A stretch of DNA of 64,000 nucleotides, from assembly GCA_910589025.1 (NCBI GenBank), contig CAJURM010000009.1, positions 50,519 to 114,518 of the forward strand, read 5' to 3'. The stretch is from an uncultured Odoribacter sp. Its GTDB lineage: Bacteria; Bacteroidota; Bacteroidia; Bacteroidales; Marinifilaceae. The position numbers were made by a program, and so were the translations under genes. Positions 43,214-52,583 of this stretch are shown piece after piece. The number at the start of each line of letters is the position of its first letter. Position 1 is the stretch's first letter. The notes below the pieces were generated by a model that saw only the letters and a program-made list of their open reading frames with translations, made no database searches and was not told the origin of the DNA.

Positions 43214-44590
43214 ATGAAAAATATATCAGAAGAGATTGAAGGTGTTTATTTTGTCGGTATCGGGGGGATTGGGATGAGTGCTTTGGCACGCTATTTTAAG
43301 GCTAACGGTTACCGGGTAGCAGGGTATGACCGTACGCCTTCGGCATTGACGGAGAAGTTGAGTACGGAGGAGGCGATTCCTGTGAACTACCGGGATGCGG
43401 AGGAGGAAATCGGAATGGAGTTCCGGGACAAGGCGCGTACGTTGGTGGTGTATACTCCCGCCATACCGCAGGATAATGCACAATTGCTGTTTTTTCAGCG
43501 GGAAGGGTTTGATCTGCATAAGCGTTCGGAGGTGCTGGGCTTGTTGTCGCGTGAGGGTAAGGCGTTGTGTATCGGCGGTACGCACGGCAAGACGACAACG
43601 ACGACACTTTTGGCGTATCTGTTGCATTGTTCGTCAGTGGGATGCAATGCTTTTTTAGGGGGCATTTCCATGAATTTCGGGACGAACCTGCTGTTGGATG
43701 CCCATTCGCCTTATATTGTTATTGAGGCGGATGAGTATGACCGTTCTTTTTTGCATCTGACGCCGGAAATGGCGGCAATTACGGCAATGGACGAAGACCA
43801 TTTGGACATTTACGGCAACCGCAAGAATCTGGTTGATGCGTTTGAAGAGTTTGGAGGCAAGGTGAGGAATGGCGGAAAGTTGTTTGTAAAGAAGGGACTG
43901 GAGCTGAATAAGGCGGAAGTGTCGGGGTATTATGCTGTGGATGAGCCGGCTGATTGCTATTCGGACAACCTGCGGGTTGAAGGAGTGTGTTCCGTGTTTG
44001 ATTACCACGGTGAGAGAGCGGAGATCAAGGATTTGAAATTGGGCGTCCCGGGGCGTATGAATGTGGAGAATGCTACATTGGCGATTACGCTTGCTTTGGA
44101 GGCAGGGGTGACGCCGGAGGAGATAAAAGAGGCGCTGCCCGGTTTTAGGGGGGTGTTGCGTCGTTTTAATATCCACGCTGCCGGACATACGATTTATGTG
44201 GATGATTATGCACATCATCCGCGTGAGATAGAGGCTGTGTTGCAGGCTATCCGGGAGATTTGGCCCGACAGGAGGTTGACAGTGGCTTTTCAGCCGCATC
44301 TTTATTCCCGGACAAGTGATTTTCACGATTGGTTTGCCCGGAGCCTGAATATTGCGGATGAGGTGATTTTGCTGGATATTTATCCGGCGCGGGAGTTGCC
44401 TTTACCGGGGGTCACTTCCGAGATTATACGGAAGGATGTGGTGAAACCCTCTGCGATTGTGTCGAAAGAAAGGTTTCTTAAATTTGTGGAGGAGAAGGTA
44501 AAAGGCGGTGTTTTTGTCACACTGGGGGCCGGGGATATTGATCGTTTTGTTCCCGCGCTGACAAATATTTTTAAGAAAGGCATGAACTAA
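43214..44590 (+). CDS. murC: UDP-MurNAc:L-alanine ligase
   Basis: The 458-residue Mur ligase has VYFVGIGGIGMSALARYF, the P-loop GGTHGKTTTTTLLAYLL, EADEYDRSFLHLTP and YVDDYAHHPREIEAVL. It starts stem-peptide synthesis by adding L-Ala to UDP-MurNAc. It lies between murG and ftsQ, as usual in Bacteroidetes. Confidence 0.96.
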   Translation: MKNISEEIEGVYFVGIGGIGMSALARYFKANGYRVAGYDRTPSALTEKLSTEEAIPVNYRDAEEEIGMEFRDKARTLVVYTPAIPQDNAQLLFFQREGFDLHKRSEVLGLLSREGKALCIGGTHGKTTTTTLLAYLLHCSSVGCNAFLGGISMNFGTNLLLDAHSPYIVIEADEYDRSFLHLTPEMAAITAMDEDHLDIYGNRKNLVDAFEEFGGKVRNGGKLFVKKGLELNKAEVSGYYAVDEPADCYSDNLRVEGVCSVFDYHGERAEIKDLKLGVPGRMNVENATLAITLALEAGVTPEEIKEALPGFRGVLRRFNIHAAGHTIYVDDYAHHPREIEAVLQAIREIWPDRRLTVAFQPHLYSRTSDFHDWFARSLNIADEVILLDIYPARELPLPGVTSEIIRKDVVKPSAIVSKERFLKFVEEKVKGGVFVTLGAGDIDRFVPALTNIFKKGMN

Positions 44591-44626
44591 AACCCGTTGT
44601 ATTCGTTGGAAGGAGAATAGGAATAT

Positions 44627-45352
44627 ATGCAGAAAGCAAGGCCTTACATATTATTTATCGGTTTGTTTGCATACCTGATAATTGTGCTTACCTTTGTGTC
44701 CGCAAAGCGGGATGAAGTGGAGTGTAAGGGAATGCGGGTTACCGTAGCGGATGCGGTGGCCAATGCTTTTGCCGATGAGGGAGATGTGGTGAGGGTTGTG
44801 AAGGAGCGTTACGGGGATGTGGCAGGCAGAGGCATTACGGAAATAGACAAGGACAGCATCGAACGGCTGCTTGTGGGAAGGTCGGTTGTCAAATCGGCTC
44901 AGGTTTACTACAGTTTAGACGGTTATTTACACATAGAAATCAGACAGCGTAAACCTGTACTCAGGGTATTGAATGATGATGGTTACTATGTGGATGAAGA
45001 CGGTAGAATTATGCCGTTGTCTCACAAATATACTTCCAGGGTTGTGGTAGCAACCGGAAATGTATCCAGAAAATTTGCTTGCGAAGAGTTGTATCCGTTT
45101 GTCATGGCATTGAGGAATGATGAGTTCTGGGATGCTTATGTGGAACAGATTGTTGTGGACGGAAAGAAAGAGGTGATATTGATTCCCAAGGTGGGAAATT
45201 TCAGAATTGTTTTAGGCGGGATGAAGGGATATGAGCAGAAAATGGAGAAGCTGCGTTTGTTTCTGAAAAAAGGGATTGCCCGGAAGGGATGGAATTTGTA
45301 TAAGGAGATCAATTTGAAGTTCGGCAGGCAGATTGTTTGTGTTAAGAAATAA
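44627..45352 (+). CDS. ftsQ: FtsQ-like cell division protein
   Basis: The 241-residue single-pass protein has a membrane helix near the N-terminus (YILFIGLFAYLIIVLTFV) and an extracytoplasmic POTRA/FtsQ region (LLVGRSVVKSAQVYYSLDGYLHIEIRQRKPVLRVLND). Position between murC and ftsA supports FtsQ. It scaffolds FtsL/FtsB at the septum. The sequence is divergent, as is common for FtsQ. Confidence 0.85.
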   Translation: MQKARPYILFIGLFAYLIIVLTFVSAKRDEVECKGMRVTVADAVANAFADEGDVVRVVKERYGDVAGRGITEIDKDSIERLLVGRSVVKSAQVYYSLDGYLHIEIRQRKPVLRVLNDDGYYVDEDGRIMPLSHKYTSRVVVATGNVSRKFACEELYPFVMALRNDEFWDAYVEQIVVDGKKEVILIPKVGNFRIVLGGMKGYEQKMEKLRLFLKKGIARKGWNLYKEINLKFGRQIVCVKK

Positions 45353-45356
45353 ATAA

Positions 45357-46529
45357 ATGACAGATATTATGGGATTGACTGCATCTTTGGATATAGGTTC
45401 TGAAAAAATGGCGATGGCTGTTGCCGGTGTGGATAACCGGGGAGATTGTCATTTGACCGGAATAAAGATGATCGCTTCGCAGGGGGTGAAGGAGGGGGTG
45501 ATTACCGATAAGGCGAAAGTGAAATCGTATGTTCAGTATCTGTTGAGGGAATTAGTCCGGGACAAGCAGGTGGATGTCCTGAATGTGTCGTTGTCGGGGA
45601 AGGCTCTCCGGATGGGGGAGCAGAGGGTGAGTGTTTCTTTGCAGCGTAAAACGGTGAAAGAGGCTGATTTGGTGCGGGCGGAAAATAAGTGTATCGAGCT
45701 GGTGAGTGCGAAGGGGGAAGAGGTGGTGGACGTCATTCCTGTGGTTTATACGGTGGATCGGGGCGAGTATACGGCTAATCCCGTGGGGATGGCAGGCAAG
45801 ACATTGGAGGTGCGTTACCGGGTTTATACTTCGGATCCGCACTATCTGAAAGAGTTGCGGCAGTTGATGGAGGAGTGTGGAGTCGGAGATGTGGAGTTTT
45901 TTCCTGCCGTCCGGGCATGTATGGAAGCTTTGGATGTGTATGGTTCGAAGCAGCGTTTTGCTTTGATAGATTTAGGTGCTGCTCATACGGGCGTGATGCT
46001 GTTCCGTAACGGTATGCTGGAGCATGAAGTGATTCTGCCGTTGGGAAGTGCGTCCATAGAGCATGATATACAATGTGCTTTCCGTTTGGAAGGGATGCAA
46101 CAGGCTAAGAAGATGAAACATACTTACGGAATGGCTGTCCGTTCGGCTTGTAAGAGCGGAAAGGTGCAGATTCCGGATTCCAATAAACAGATTGAAAGAC
46201 GGGACTTGGCAAAAGTGATACAGTGTCGTCTGGAGGAGTTGCTGGAAGGGGCTTTGTACCAGCTTCAACAGTGGCGTTTTACGGATAGCGGGAATGAGAT
46301 TCTGCTTTGCGGAGGGGGAAGCCGCATTCCGGGGACGGATGTGTTGTTGGCCAAGTTGTCCGGACAGCAGACCGGATATGCCAAAGCAAAAGGGGTACAG
46401 GCTCCGGATGAGGAGATTTTGCAGGTTCCGGCTTGTTTGGTGGCTTTGGGGTTGCTGTTGTGTGAACATTCTGAACCGGAGGAGGAGAAGGGCGGTTTGA
46501 TGGGGTGGTTGTCCGGTTTGTTTAAGTAG
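45357..46529 (+). CDS. ftsA: Cell division protein FtsA
   Basis: The 390-residue actin-like protein has TASLDIGSEKMAMAVAGV, an SHS2 (1C) insertion and ALIDLGAAHTGVMLFRNGMLEH for phosphate 2. LCGGGSRIPGTDVLLAKL follows, and the protein ends in a membrane-targeting amphipathic helix (GLMGWLSGLFK). FtsA tethers FtsZ filaments to the membrane. It starts 4 bp after ftsQ; an in-frame ATG at 45369 is an alternative start. Confidence 0.93.
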   Translation: MTDIMGLTASLDIGSEKMAMAVAGVDNRGDCHLTGIKMIASQGVKEGVITDKAKVKSYVQYLLRELVRDKQVDVLNVSLSGKALRMGEQRVSVSLQRKTVKEADLVRAENKCIELVSAKGEEVVDVIPVVYTVDRGEYTANPVGMAGKTLEVRYRVYTSDPHYLKELRQLMEECGVGDVEFFPAVRACMEALDVYGSKQRFALIDLGAAHTGVMLFRNGMLEHEVILPLGSASIEHDIQCAFRLEGMQQAKKMKHTYGMAVRSACKSGKVQIPDSNKQIERRDLAKVIQCRLEELLEGALYQLQQWRFTDSGNEILLCGGGSRIPGTDVLLAKLSGQQTGYAKAKGVQAPDEEILQVPACLVALGLLLCEHSEPEEEKGGLMGWLSGLFK

Positions 46530-46585
46530 GACAGCGGTTTTCGTTTTCCGGTTTAATTTATGGGAAAGGTAAAGGTTATAGATTT

Positions 46586-47893
46586 ATGGACAATAATGAT
46601 GAATTGTTAGCACTGAAGTTGCCTGTACAGCAGGAATCCATTATTAAGGTGATAGGAGTCGGCGGCGGTGGCAGTAATGCCGTGAACCACATGTGTCGTC
46701 AGGGGATTCACGGGGTGGAGTTTGTGGTTTGCAATACGGACATTCAGGCGTTGCGGCTGAGTCCGGTAAAGAACAGAATACAGCTCGGTAAGGAGCTGAC
46801 GGAGGGGCGCGGAGCGGGGTGTGTGCCTGAACGTGGACGGCAGTCGGCGGTAGAGAGTATGGATTTTATCCGGAATTTGTTGTCGCATAAGACGAAAATG
46901 GCATTTATTACCGCCGGAATGGGGGGAGGGACCGGAACGGGAGCAGCTCCCGAAATTGCCCGCCAGGCAAAAGAGCTGGGGATATTGACGATCGGAATTG
47001 TGACCCTCCCGTTCAGTTTTGAAGGCAGGCGGAAAATGGAGCAGGCAATGGACGGCATAGACGAGTTGGAACAGTATGTGGATGCTTTGCTGATTATCAA
47101 AAATGATAAGTTGAAAGATATATATGGCGATTTGAAATTGTCGGAGGCTTTCGCTATGGCGGATAATGTGCTGACGATTGCTGCCAAGAGTATTGCCGAA
47201 ATCATTACATTTAAGGGATATGTGAATGTGGATTTTGCCGATGTGGACGGGGTGATGCGCAATAGCGGTGTGGCTTTGATGGGGGCGGCGGAAGCTGCCG
47301 GTGAAAATAGGGCGATGCTGGCTTTAGAGGAGGCGTTGGTCTCTCCCTTACTCAACAGCCACGATATTCGTGGTGCTTCCAATATCTTGTTAAACATGCT
47401 TTATGGTACCAAGGAGGTGACGATGGACGAAATCACGCTGATTACGGAGAGTTTGCAGGAGCGGGTTGGCGGCGATGTGAATGTGATTTGGGGAGCGGGG
47501 AAGGATGAGACGTTGGAGGATAAGTTGCGGGTAGCGGTTATTGCCGTGGGCTTTAACCGTAATAGCAGTGCCGGAACCTATGCTACTGTCCCTATGGACA
47601 AGATGGTGTCGAAACCTGCGAAGCCGGAGGTTGTGTTTAAGGTGGAAGAGATGCCGGAGGAGTTGGAAATGGTGACGGTGAGTTCAGCCGAGTTGGAAGA
47701 GCAGGCACGTCAGAAGCGTCAGAAACAGGAGGAGCAGAAGCTCCGGAAACAGCAACGGGAGGAGCGGCAGTCGGAAGAAATACCGGAGAAGAAGCGTAAA
47801 GGCGTGAATGATATTCCGGATACGGACAGTTGGTTTAAACGCAAATTGGGCAATATCTTTAATGAAGAGTCCTGGGATACGGAAATGAAATAA
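46586..47893 (+). CDS. ftsZ: Cell division GTPase FtsZ, copy 1 (long, charged linker)
   Basis: The 435-residue FtsZ has the tubulin signature GGGTGTG (113-119), the nucleotide loop VGGGGSNAVNHM and the catalytic T7 loop NVDFADV. After the GTPase core (~325 residues) there is a ~85-residue Glu/Gln/Lys/Arg-rich linker, ending in an unusual tail (DTDSWFKRKLGNIFNEESW) that does not look like the PAFxRR peptide of the second copy. The GTPase residues look intact. It is followed 32 bp later by another ftsZ. Confidence 0.93.
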   Translation: MDNNDELLALKLPVQQESIIKVIGVGGGGSNAVNHMCRQGIHGVEFVVCNTDIQALRLSPVKNRIQLGKELTEGRGAGCVPERGRQSAVESMDFIRNLLSHKTKMAFITAGMGGGTGTGAAPEIARQAKELGILTIGIVTLPFSFEGRRKMEQAMDGIDELEQYVDALLIIKNDKLKDIYGDLKLSEAFAMADNVLTIAAKSIAEIITFKGYVNVDFADVDGVMRNSGVALMGAAEAAGENRAMLALEEALVSPLLNSHDIRGASNILLNMLYGTKEVTMDEITLITESLQERVGGDVNVIWGAGKDETLEDKLRVAVIAVGFNRNSSAGTYATVPMDKMVSKPAKPEVVFKVEEMPEELEMVTVSSAELEEQARQKRQKQEEQKLRKQQREERQSEEIPEKKRKGVNDIPDTDSWFKRKLGNIFNEESWDTEMK

Positions 47894-47925
47894 AATCGGT
47901 TCCTCAACGTTATAATAAGTCGGTT

Positions 47926-49059
47926 ATGATAGATGGATTGGTAAATTTTAATTTGGACGAGGTTTCTCCTACGATTATCAAGGTGATTGGTGTCGGCGGT
48001 GGCGGTGGTAATGCTGTGGAGTATATGTATTCGAAGGGGATTTGTGATGTGGATTTTGTGGTATGCAATACGGATGCCCAGATTCTGGAGAATAGTCCGG
48101 TGCCTGTGAAAATCCAGTTGGGCGTGGAACTGACGGAGGGACATGGAGCCGGGAATAATCCGGAAATCGGTGCAAAGTCGGCGGAGGAGAGTTTGGACGA
48201 GATTACCCGGATGCTGAAAAAGAATACCCGGATGGCGTTTATAACGGCTGCGATGGGGGGGGGCACGGGCACGGGCGCTGCTCCGGTGATTGCTAAGTTG
48301 GCTAAAGGAATGGGGATATTGACCGTGGGTATTGTGTCTATTCCGGCGCGCTTTGAAGGTCCGAAGCGGTTGAATCAGGCTCGGGAAGGCTTGAGACAGT
48401 TGAAGGATCATGTGGATTGCCTGATTGTGATTGACAATGAAAAAATTAAGCGGATATATGGGTCGCAAACTATTTCCGCGGCATTTGCCAAGGCGAATGA
48501 TGTGCTGAATATTGCTGCGAAGGGAATAGCGGAGGTGATTACGTTGCCTGGATATATCAATGTGGATTTTGCCGATGTGAAGACGGTGATGACCGATAGC
48601 GGTGTGGCAATTATGGGTGCTGCTCAGGCTTCCGGAGAGGACCGGGCACGACGGGCTATAACTGAAGCGTTGGACAGTCCGTTGTTGAATAATAATGACA
48701 TTCGCGGCGCTAAAAATATATTGCTGAATATTACTTCCGGTACGGATGAGGTGACGATGAACGAGATGACGGAGATTACCTCTATTATCATTCACCGAGT
48801 GGGGGATACGGCGGCAGTGATTTGGGGGGTGGGAACGGATGAGGCGTTGGGTGATGCGATTTCCGTGACGATTATTGCTACGGGCTTCCCGAAGGATGAT
48901 ATTGAAATATTGGATCAGCCTGCTGTGAGAAATGAGGAAAATGGTTTGTTGCTGAGTGCGGAGGAGGTGGTGGTGAAGCCGGAACTGACGCCTGCAGAGA
49001 TTGAAGAGCTGATGAGGACGCCGGCGTTTGAAAGAAGGCGGAATGTAAGAATAGTTTAA
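47926..49059 (+). CDS. ftsZ: Cell division GTPase FtsZ, copy 2 (short linker, PAF-RRR tail)
   Basis: The 377-residue FtsZ has GGGTGTG (111-117), VGGGGGNAVEYM and T7 loop NVDFADV, so it should also bind and hydrolyse GTP. Its linker is short, and it ends in RTPAFERRRNVRIV, which resembles the C-terminal peptide that Bacteroidetes FtsZ uses to bind FtsA. The core is clearly related to copy 1 but well diverged, so the duplication is not recent. Confidence 0.93.
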   Translation: MIDGLVNFNLDEVSPTIIKVIGVGGGGGNAVEYMYSKGICDVDFVVCNTDAQILENSPVPVKIQLGVELTEGHGAGNNPEIGAKSAEESLDEITRMLKKNTRMAFITAAMGGGTGTGAAPVIAKLAKGMGILTVGIVSIPARFEGPKRLNQAREGLRQLKDHVDCLIVIDNEKIKRIYGSQTISAAFAKANDVLNIAAKGIAEVITLPGYINVDFADVKTVMTDSGVAIMGAAQASGEDRARRAITEALDSPLLNNNDIRGAKNILLNITSGTDEVTMNEMTEITSIIIHRVGDTAAVIWGVGTDEALGDAISVTIIATGFPKDDIEILDQPAVRNEENGLLLSAEEVVVKPELTPAEIEELMRTPAFERRRNVRIV

Positions 49060-49203
49060 AAAGTGTACGTGTCGGGTGCGTTGGCTGACTGTTTGTGGTA
49101 AATAATGGGAAGTGCCTCCGGAAGAAGTAATCCATGCCGGTGGCATTTTGTTTGTGCAAAGTGGAAAGGCGGGTGTAACGACACAATTAATGAATAAAAT
49201 TGA

Positions 49204-50961
49204 ATGGAAAAATTTAAAGAATTAGGTTTAGATGGGGAGATTCTGAAAGGAATAGCCGATTTGGGTTTTGAAACGCCGAGTCCGATACAGGAGAAGGTGA
49301 TCCCTGTGATTTTGAGTGAAGAGAGCGATTTGGTCGCTTTGGCGCAAACAGGGACAGGAAAAACGGCGGCCTTCGGTTTGCCTTTGTTGCAGAAGTTGGA
49401 GACGGGGATGAATAAAATACAGGTGCTGATACTGAGTCCGACCCGTGAGTTGTGTGTGCAGATCGGGAATGATTTGAAAAATTATTCGAAATATTGTCCT
49501 GCAGTGCGGATTGCTTGTGTGTATGGAGGAACGGATATTCGGAAACAGATCCGGGAATTGGAAAAGGGAGTGCATATTTTGGTGGCTACTCCGGGACGTT
49601 TGTGCGATTTGATTAAGCGGGGGGCTGTGGATATTGATGCGGTGAAGGGGGTGGTGCTCGACGAGGCGGACGAGATGCTGAATATGGGATTTAAGGAGGA
49701 TTTGAATTTTATCCTTGATGAGACGCCTGAAACCCGTAATACGTATCTGTTTTCGGCTACGATGCCCCGGGAAGTGGAGCGTATTGCCCGCAATTACCTG
49801 CATTCTCCCAAGGAGATTGCTGCCGGAAAGAAGAATCAGGGAGCCGATACGGTGCGGCATGAGTATTATCAGGTGAAAGCGAAGGATTGTTATGAAACGT
49901 TGCACCGGGTGATTGACTGCGCTCCCGATATGTATGCCATTATTTTTACGCGCACGAAGATGGATGCGCGTGATATTGCCCATAAGTTGCAGAAGGACGG
50001 TATCGACTGTGACGCTTTGCACGGTGATTTGGGGCAGAACCAGCGGGATGAGGTGATGGCACGTTTCCGCTCGAAGAGGTTGAAGGTGTTGGTGGCGACG
50101 GATGTGGCGGCGCGGGGATTGGATGTGGATAATCTGACGCATGTGATTAATTTTAATCTGCCTGAAGATGTGGAGAGCTATACGCATCGGAGCGGACGAA
50201 CGGGACGTGCCGGACGTGAGGGCGTGTCGGTGGCGATTATCAATTCGAAAGAGAAAGGAAAACTGCGCCGCATAGAAGGGGTGTTGAAGAAGAAGTTTGA
50301 GTATAAAGAGGTGCCGGGAGGTAACGAGGTGTGTCGTGCTCAGTTGCTCTATTATGCTGATAAGATTTTAGCGGCGGAACAAAAGGAGACGCTTGAACCG
50401 TATCAGCAGGAATTGTTTGAAAAGTTCCGGGAGCTGACGAAGGAGGAGTTGATACAGAAGATGGTTTCGTACGAGTTTGGGCGGTTGCTGAAAAAATATG
50501 CAGGAGTGGCGGATCTCAATCTGACGGAGGATGAACGTCGTCAGGGAGGTGGGGAAGGCCGCCGGGGCGGACGTTCGGAGGAGTCGGAGCATGAGTTTAC
50601 GACGTTTAGTGTGAATGTAGGCAAGGAGGATGGTTTTACCCCCCGTGACCTCATGACAATTATCAATGAAAATGCACCTCGTAAGGGCTTGGAAATCGGA
50701 AGTATCCGGATATTTGAGAGCAATACGAAGTTTGAAGTGGACGTTCGCGGTCTGAACGGTTTTGCCGGTTGTTTCCGCAATGTCAGTTTCAACGGCTTGC
50801 CTTTTACGGTGACGGAAGTGAAAGACCGTTATAGTCGTAATTCCAATGGCAAGAAACGCAATTCCACGGCTAATAACCGCTGGCGTAAAAGCGAAGGCGG
50901 CGGAAGGGCCCGTTTCGGCGAAAAGAAAAAGGGCGCCGGCGGCAAAAAGCGCAGAAAATAA
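49204..50961 (+). CDS. DEAD-box RNA helicase with DbpA-type RNA-binding domain
   Basis: The 585-residue protein has motif Q (FETPSPIQEKVIP), Walker A AQTGTGKT, PTRELCVQI, TPGRLCD, VLDEADEM, FSATM, and helicase C motifs ATDVAARGLDVDNLTHVINF and HRSGRTGRAGR. Residues ~470-560 hold a DbpA/CsdA-like RNA-binding domain, followed by a basic Gly/Lys/Arg-rich tail. Such proteins remodel rRNA during ribosome assembly or cold adaptation. It stands alone after the dcw cluster. Confidence 0.93.
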   Translation: MEKFKELGLDGEILKGIADLGFETPSPIQEKVIPVILSEESDLVALAQTGTGKTAAFGLPLLQKLETGMNKIQVLILSPTRELCVQIGNDLKNYSKYCPAVRIACVYGGTDIRKQIRELEKGVHILVATPGRLCDLIKRGAVDIDAVKGVVLDEADEMLNMGFKEDLNFILDETPETRNTYLFSATMPREVERIARNYLHSPKEIAAGKKNQGADTVRHEYYQVKAKDCYETLHRVIDCAPDMYAIIFTRTKMDARDIAHKLQKDGIDCDALHGDLGQNQRDEVMARFRSKRLKVLVATDVAARGLDVDNLTHVINFNLPEDVESYTHRSGRTGRAGREGVSVAIINSKEKGKLRRIEGVLKKKFEYKEVPGGNEVCRAQLLYYADKILAAEQKETLEPYQQELFEKFRELTKEELIQKMVSYEFGRLLKKYAGVADLNLTEDERRQGGGEGRRGGRSEESEHEFTTFSVNVGKEDGFTPRDLMTIINENAPRKGLEIGSIRIFESNTKFEVDVRGLNGFAGCFRNVSFNGLPFTVTEVKDRYSRNSNGKKRNSTANNRWRKSEGGGRARFGEKKKGAGGKKRRK

Positions 50962-50980
50962 CAGATTTTAACTTATATGA

Positions 50981-51010
50981 AAATCCACTCTTTGAAGAGT
51001 GGATTTTTTT
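50981..51010 (+). terminator. Terminator after the DEAD-box helicase
   Basis: AAATCCACTC and GAGTGGATTT pair around TTTGAA and run into TTTT. Confidence 0.92.
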
Positions 51011-51134
51011 ATATTTGAAGCTAAGTTGATTCCTTTGTAGTTATTAAATGAGTCTGATTTTAGAAAGATACAAGGGGGGGGGAAAATTGGTAAAATCTCT
51101 TTAAAACGTGTTTGGGAAACGGATATATTTGTGT

Positions 51135-51165
51135 TTTGTTTAACTGGATGAATCTTTTATCTTTG
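51135..51165 (+). promoter_or_regulatory. Promoter of engB
   Basis: TTTG (51135-51138), a 19-nt spacer and TATCTTTG (51158-51165) match the consensus exactly. It shows that translation starts at 51193 and not at the upstream in-frame start near 51169. Confidence 0.82.
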
Positions 51166-51192
51166 TGAGTGGTAATTTCAAAATGCAAGAGG

Positions 51193-51795
51193 ATGGAGGT
51201 AAAGAAAGCGGAATTTGTTATGAGTAGTCCGGATGTGAAGAAGTGTCCGGCGCCAGACCGGCATGAGTATGCGTTTATCGGTCGGTCGAATGTCGGTAAG
51301 TCATCGTTGATCAATATGCTTGCCAATCGGAAGGATTTGGCAAAGACGGCGGCTAAGCCGGGAAAAACCCAGTTGATAAACCATTTTTTGATGAACGGGG
51401 AGTGGTATATGGTGGATTTGCCGGGGTATGGTTATGCCCGGACTTCGAAGTCGTCGCGAGGGACATTTGAAAAGCTGATACGGGATTATATTCTGAAACG
51501 GGAGAATTTGATTTGTTTGTTTGTGCTGGTGGACAGCCGGCATGAGCCGTTGCAGATAGACCTGGAGTTTATGGAGTGGCTGGGTGAGAACGGGGTGCCT
51601 TTTGTGATGGTGTTTACGAAGGCAGACAAACTGACGGCGACGCAGCGGGCCAAATGTATTGATGATTATCACCGGGTGATGCTGGATAGTTGGGAGACGA
51701 CCCCATTGGCTTTTGTGACTTCTTCCGAAAAGCGGCTTGGTCGGGAAGAAGTGTTGGATTATATTGACGAATTGAATCATACGGTTCAGATATAG
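51193..51795 (+). CDS. engB: Ribosome-assembly GTPase EngB (YihA/YsxC)
   Basis: The 200-residue GTPase has G1 GRSNVGKS, G3 DLPGYGYA, G4 TKADK and the SSEK G5 region. EngB proteins act in 50S subunit assembly and are essential in many bacteria. A clean promoter precedes the gene, and the MORN-like gene follows after 10 bp. Confidence 0.94.
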   Translation: MEVKKAEFVMSSPDVKKCPAPDRHEYAFIGRSNVGKSSLINMLANRKDLAKTAAKPGKTQLINHFLMNGEWYMVDLPGYGYARTSKSSRGTFEKLIRDYILKRENLICLFVLVDSRHEPLQIDLEFMEWLGENGVPFVMVFTKADKLTATQRAKCIDDYHRVMLDSWETTPLAFVTSSEKRLGREEVLDYIDELNHTVQI

Positions 51796-51805
51796 GAGGT
51801 GGGTT

Positions 51806-52576
51806 ATGCGATTGGATGTATGCGGATGGTTGTCGGTTGTCTTGGTGTGTTGCTGTTTAGTGGCTCAAGCCCAGCAGAGAGAATGGAAAGAAAGTTATTA
51901 TCCGGATGGAAAGCTGCGCTATAAGGGCTATTTTGTTGGGAATCATCCTGTTGGGGAAGTGACGCAGTATTATCCCTCGGGGCAAATGAAAGCCCGGCTC
52001 AATTATGACGGAGAGGAGATGACGGCCATAATTTATAGTAAAAACGGGGAGTTTACCTCTTCGGGGAAGTACTTGAACCGAAAGAAAACGGGGGTGTGGG
52101 AGTACCGAAAAGGGGAACGGTTGCTGACACAGGAGGAATATTGCGAAGATAAGTTGAGCGGGACATCGTTTAAATATTATGCCAATGGGAAGGTCGCGGA
52201 AAAAAAGACTTGGTCTGCGGGGGTGTTGTCCGGAGAGTGGAAGGTGTTTTATGATAACGGACAGTTGAAGTTTGAGACAGTGTTTGTTGCAGGCCAATTG
52301 CAGGGACCTTTGAAGGCATACAGTTATGAAGGGAAAAAGAGTGTGGAAGGGGAGTACCGGAATAATGTAAAGGAAGGTGTGTGGCGGTATTACGATGGTG
52401 AAGGTAAATTGATGCGGGAACGTTTGTATAAGGAGGGTGTTTCGGAGCGTCAGCAGGAGGATGATTTGGAGGAGAATGAGCAGATACGGCAGTTGGAGAA
52501 TGATGTGAAAAAAATTGTTGACCCGGCTAATTTTACAGACGAGCCGGAAGTGTATCTTCAGATCATAGACAATTGA
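51806..52576 (+). CDS. MORN-like/YwqK-type repeat protein, exported
   Basis: The 256-residue protein has a signal peptide (ending VAQAQ) and repeated MORN-like units of ~22 residues, such as YYPDGKLRYKGYFVGNHPVGEV, YYPSGQMKARLNY, YYANGKVAEKKTW and YDNGQLKFETVF. An acidic C-terminal helix follows. Proteins of this sort are often called toxin-antitoxin YwqK, but no toxin is implied here. It is probably periplasmic or outer-membrane associated with an unknown role. It sits between engB and xseA, 7 bp before xseA. Confidence 0.75.
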   Translation: MRLDVCGWLSVVLVCCCLVAQAQQREWKESYYPDGKLRYKGYFVGNHPVGEVTQYYPSGQMKARLNYDGEEMTAIIYSKNGEFTSSGKYLNRKKTGVWEYRKGERLLTQEEYCEDKLSGTSFKYYANGKVAEKKTWSAGVLSGEWKVFYDNGQLKFETVFVAGQLQGPLKAYSYEGKKSVEGEYRNNVKEGVWRYYDGEGKLMRERLYKEGVSERQQEDDLEENEQIRQLENDVKKIVDPANFTDEPEVYLQIIDN

Positions 52577-52583
52577 CGGGATT

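Noticed and set aside
47926..49059. Second ftsZ as a pseudogene
   Set aside because: The frame is intact, the GTP-binding and T7 motifs are present and the C-terminal peptide is good.
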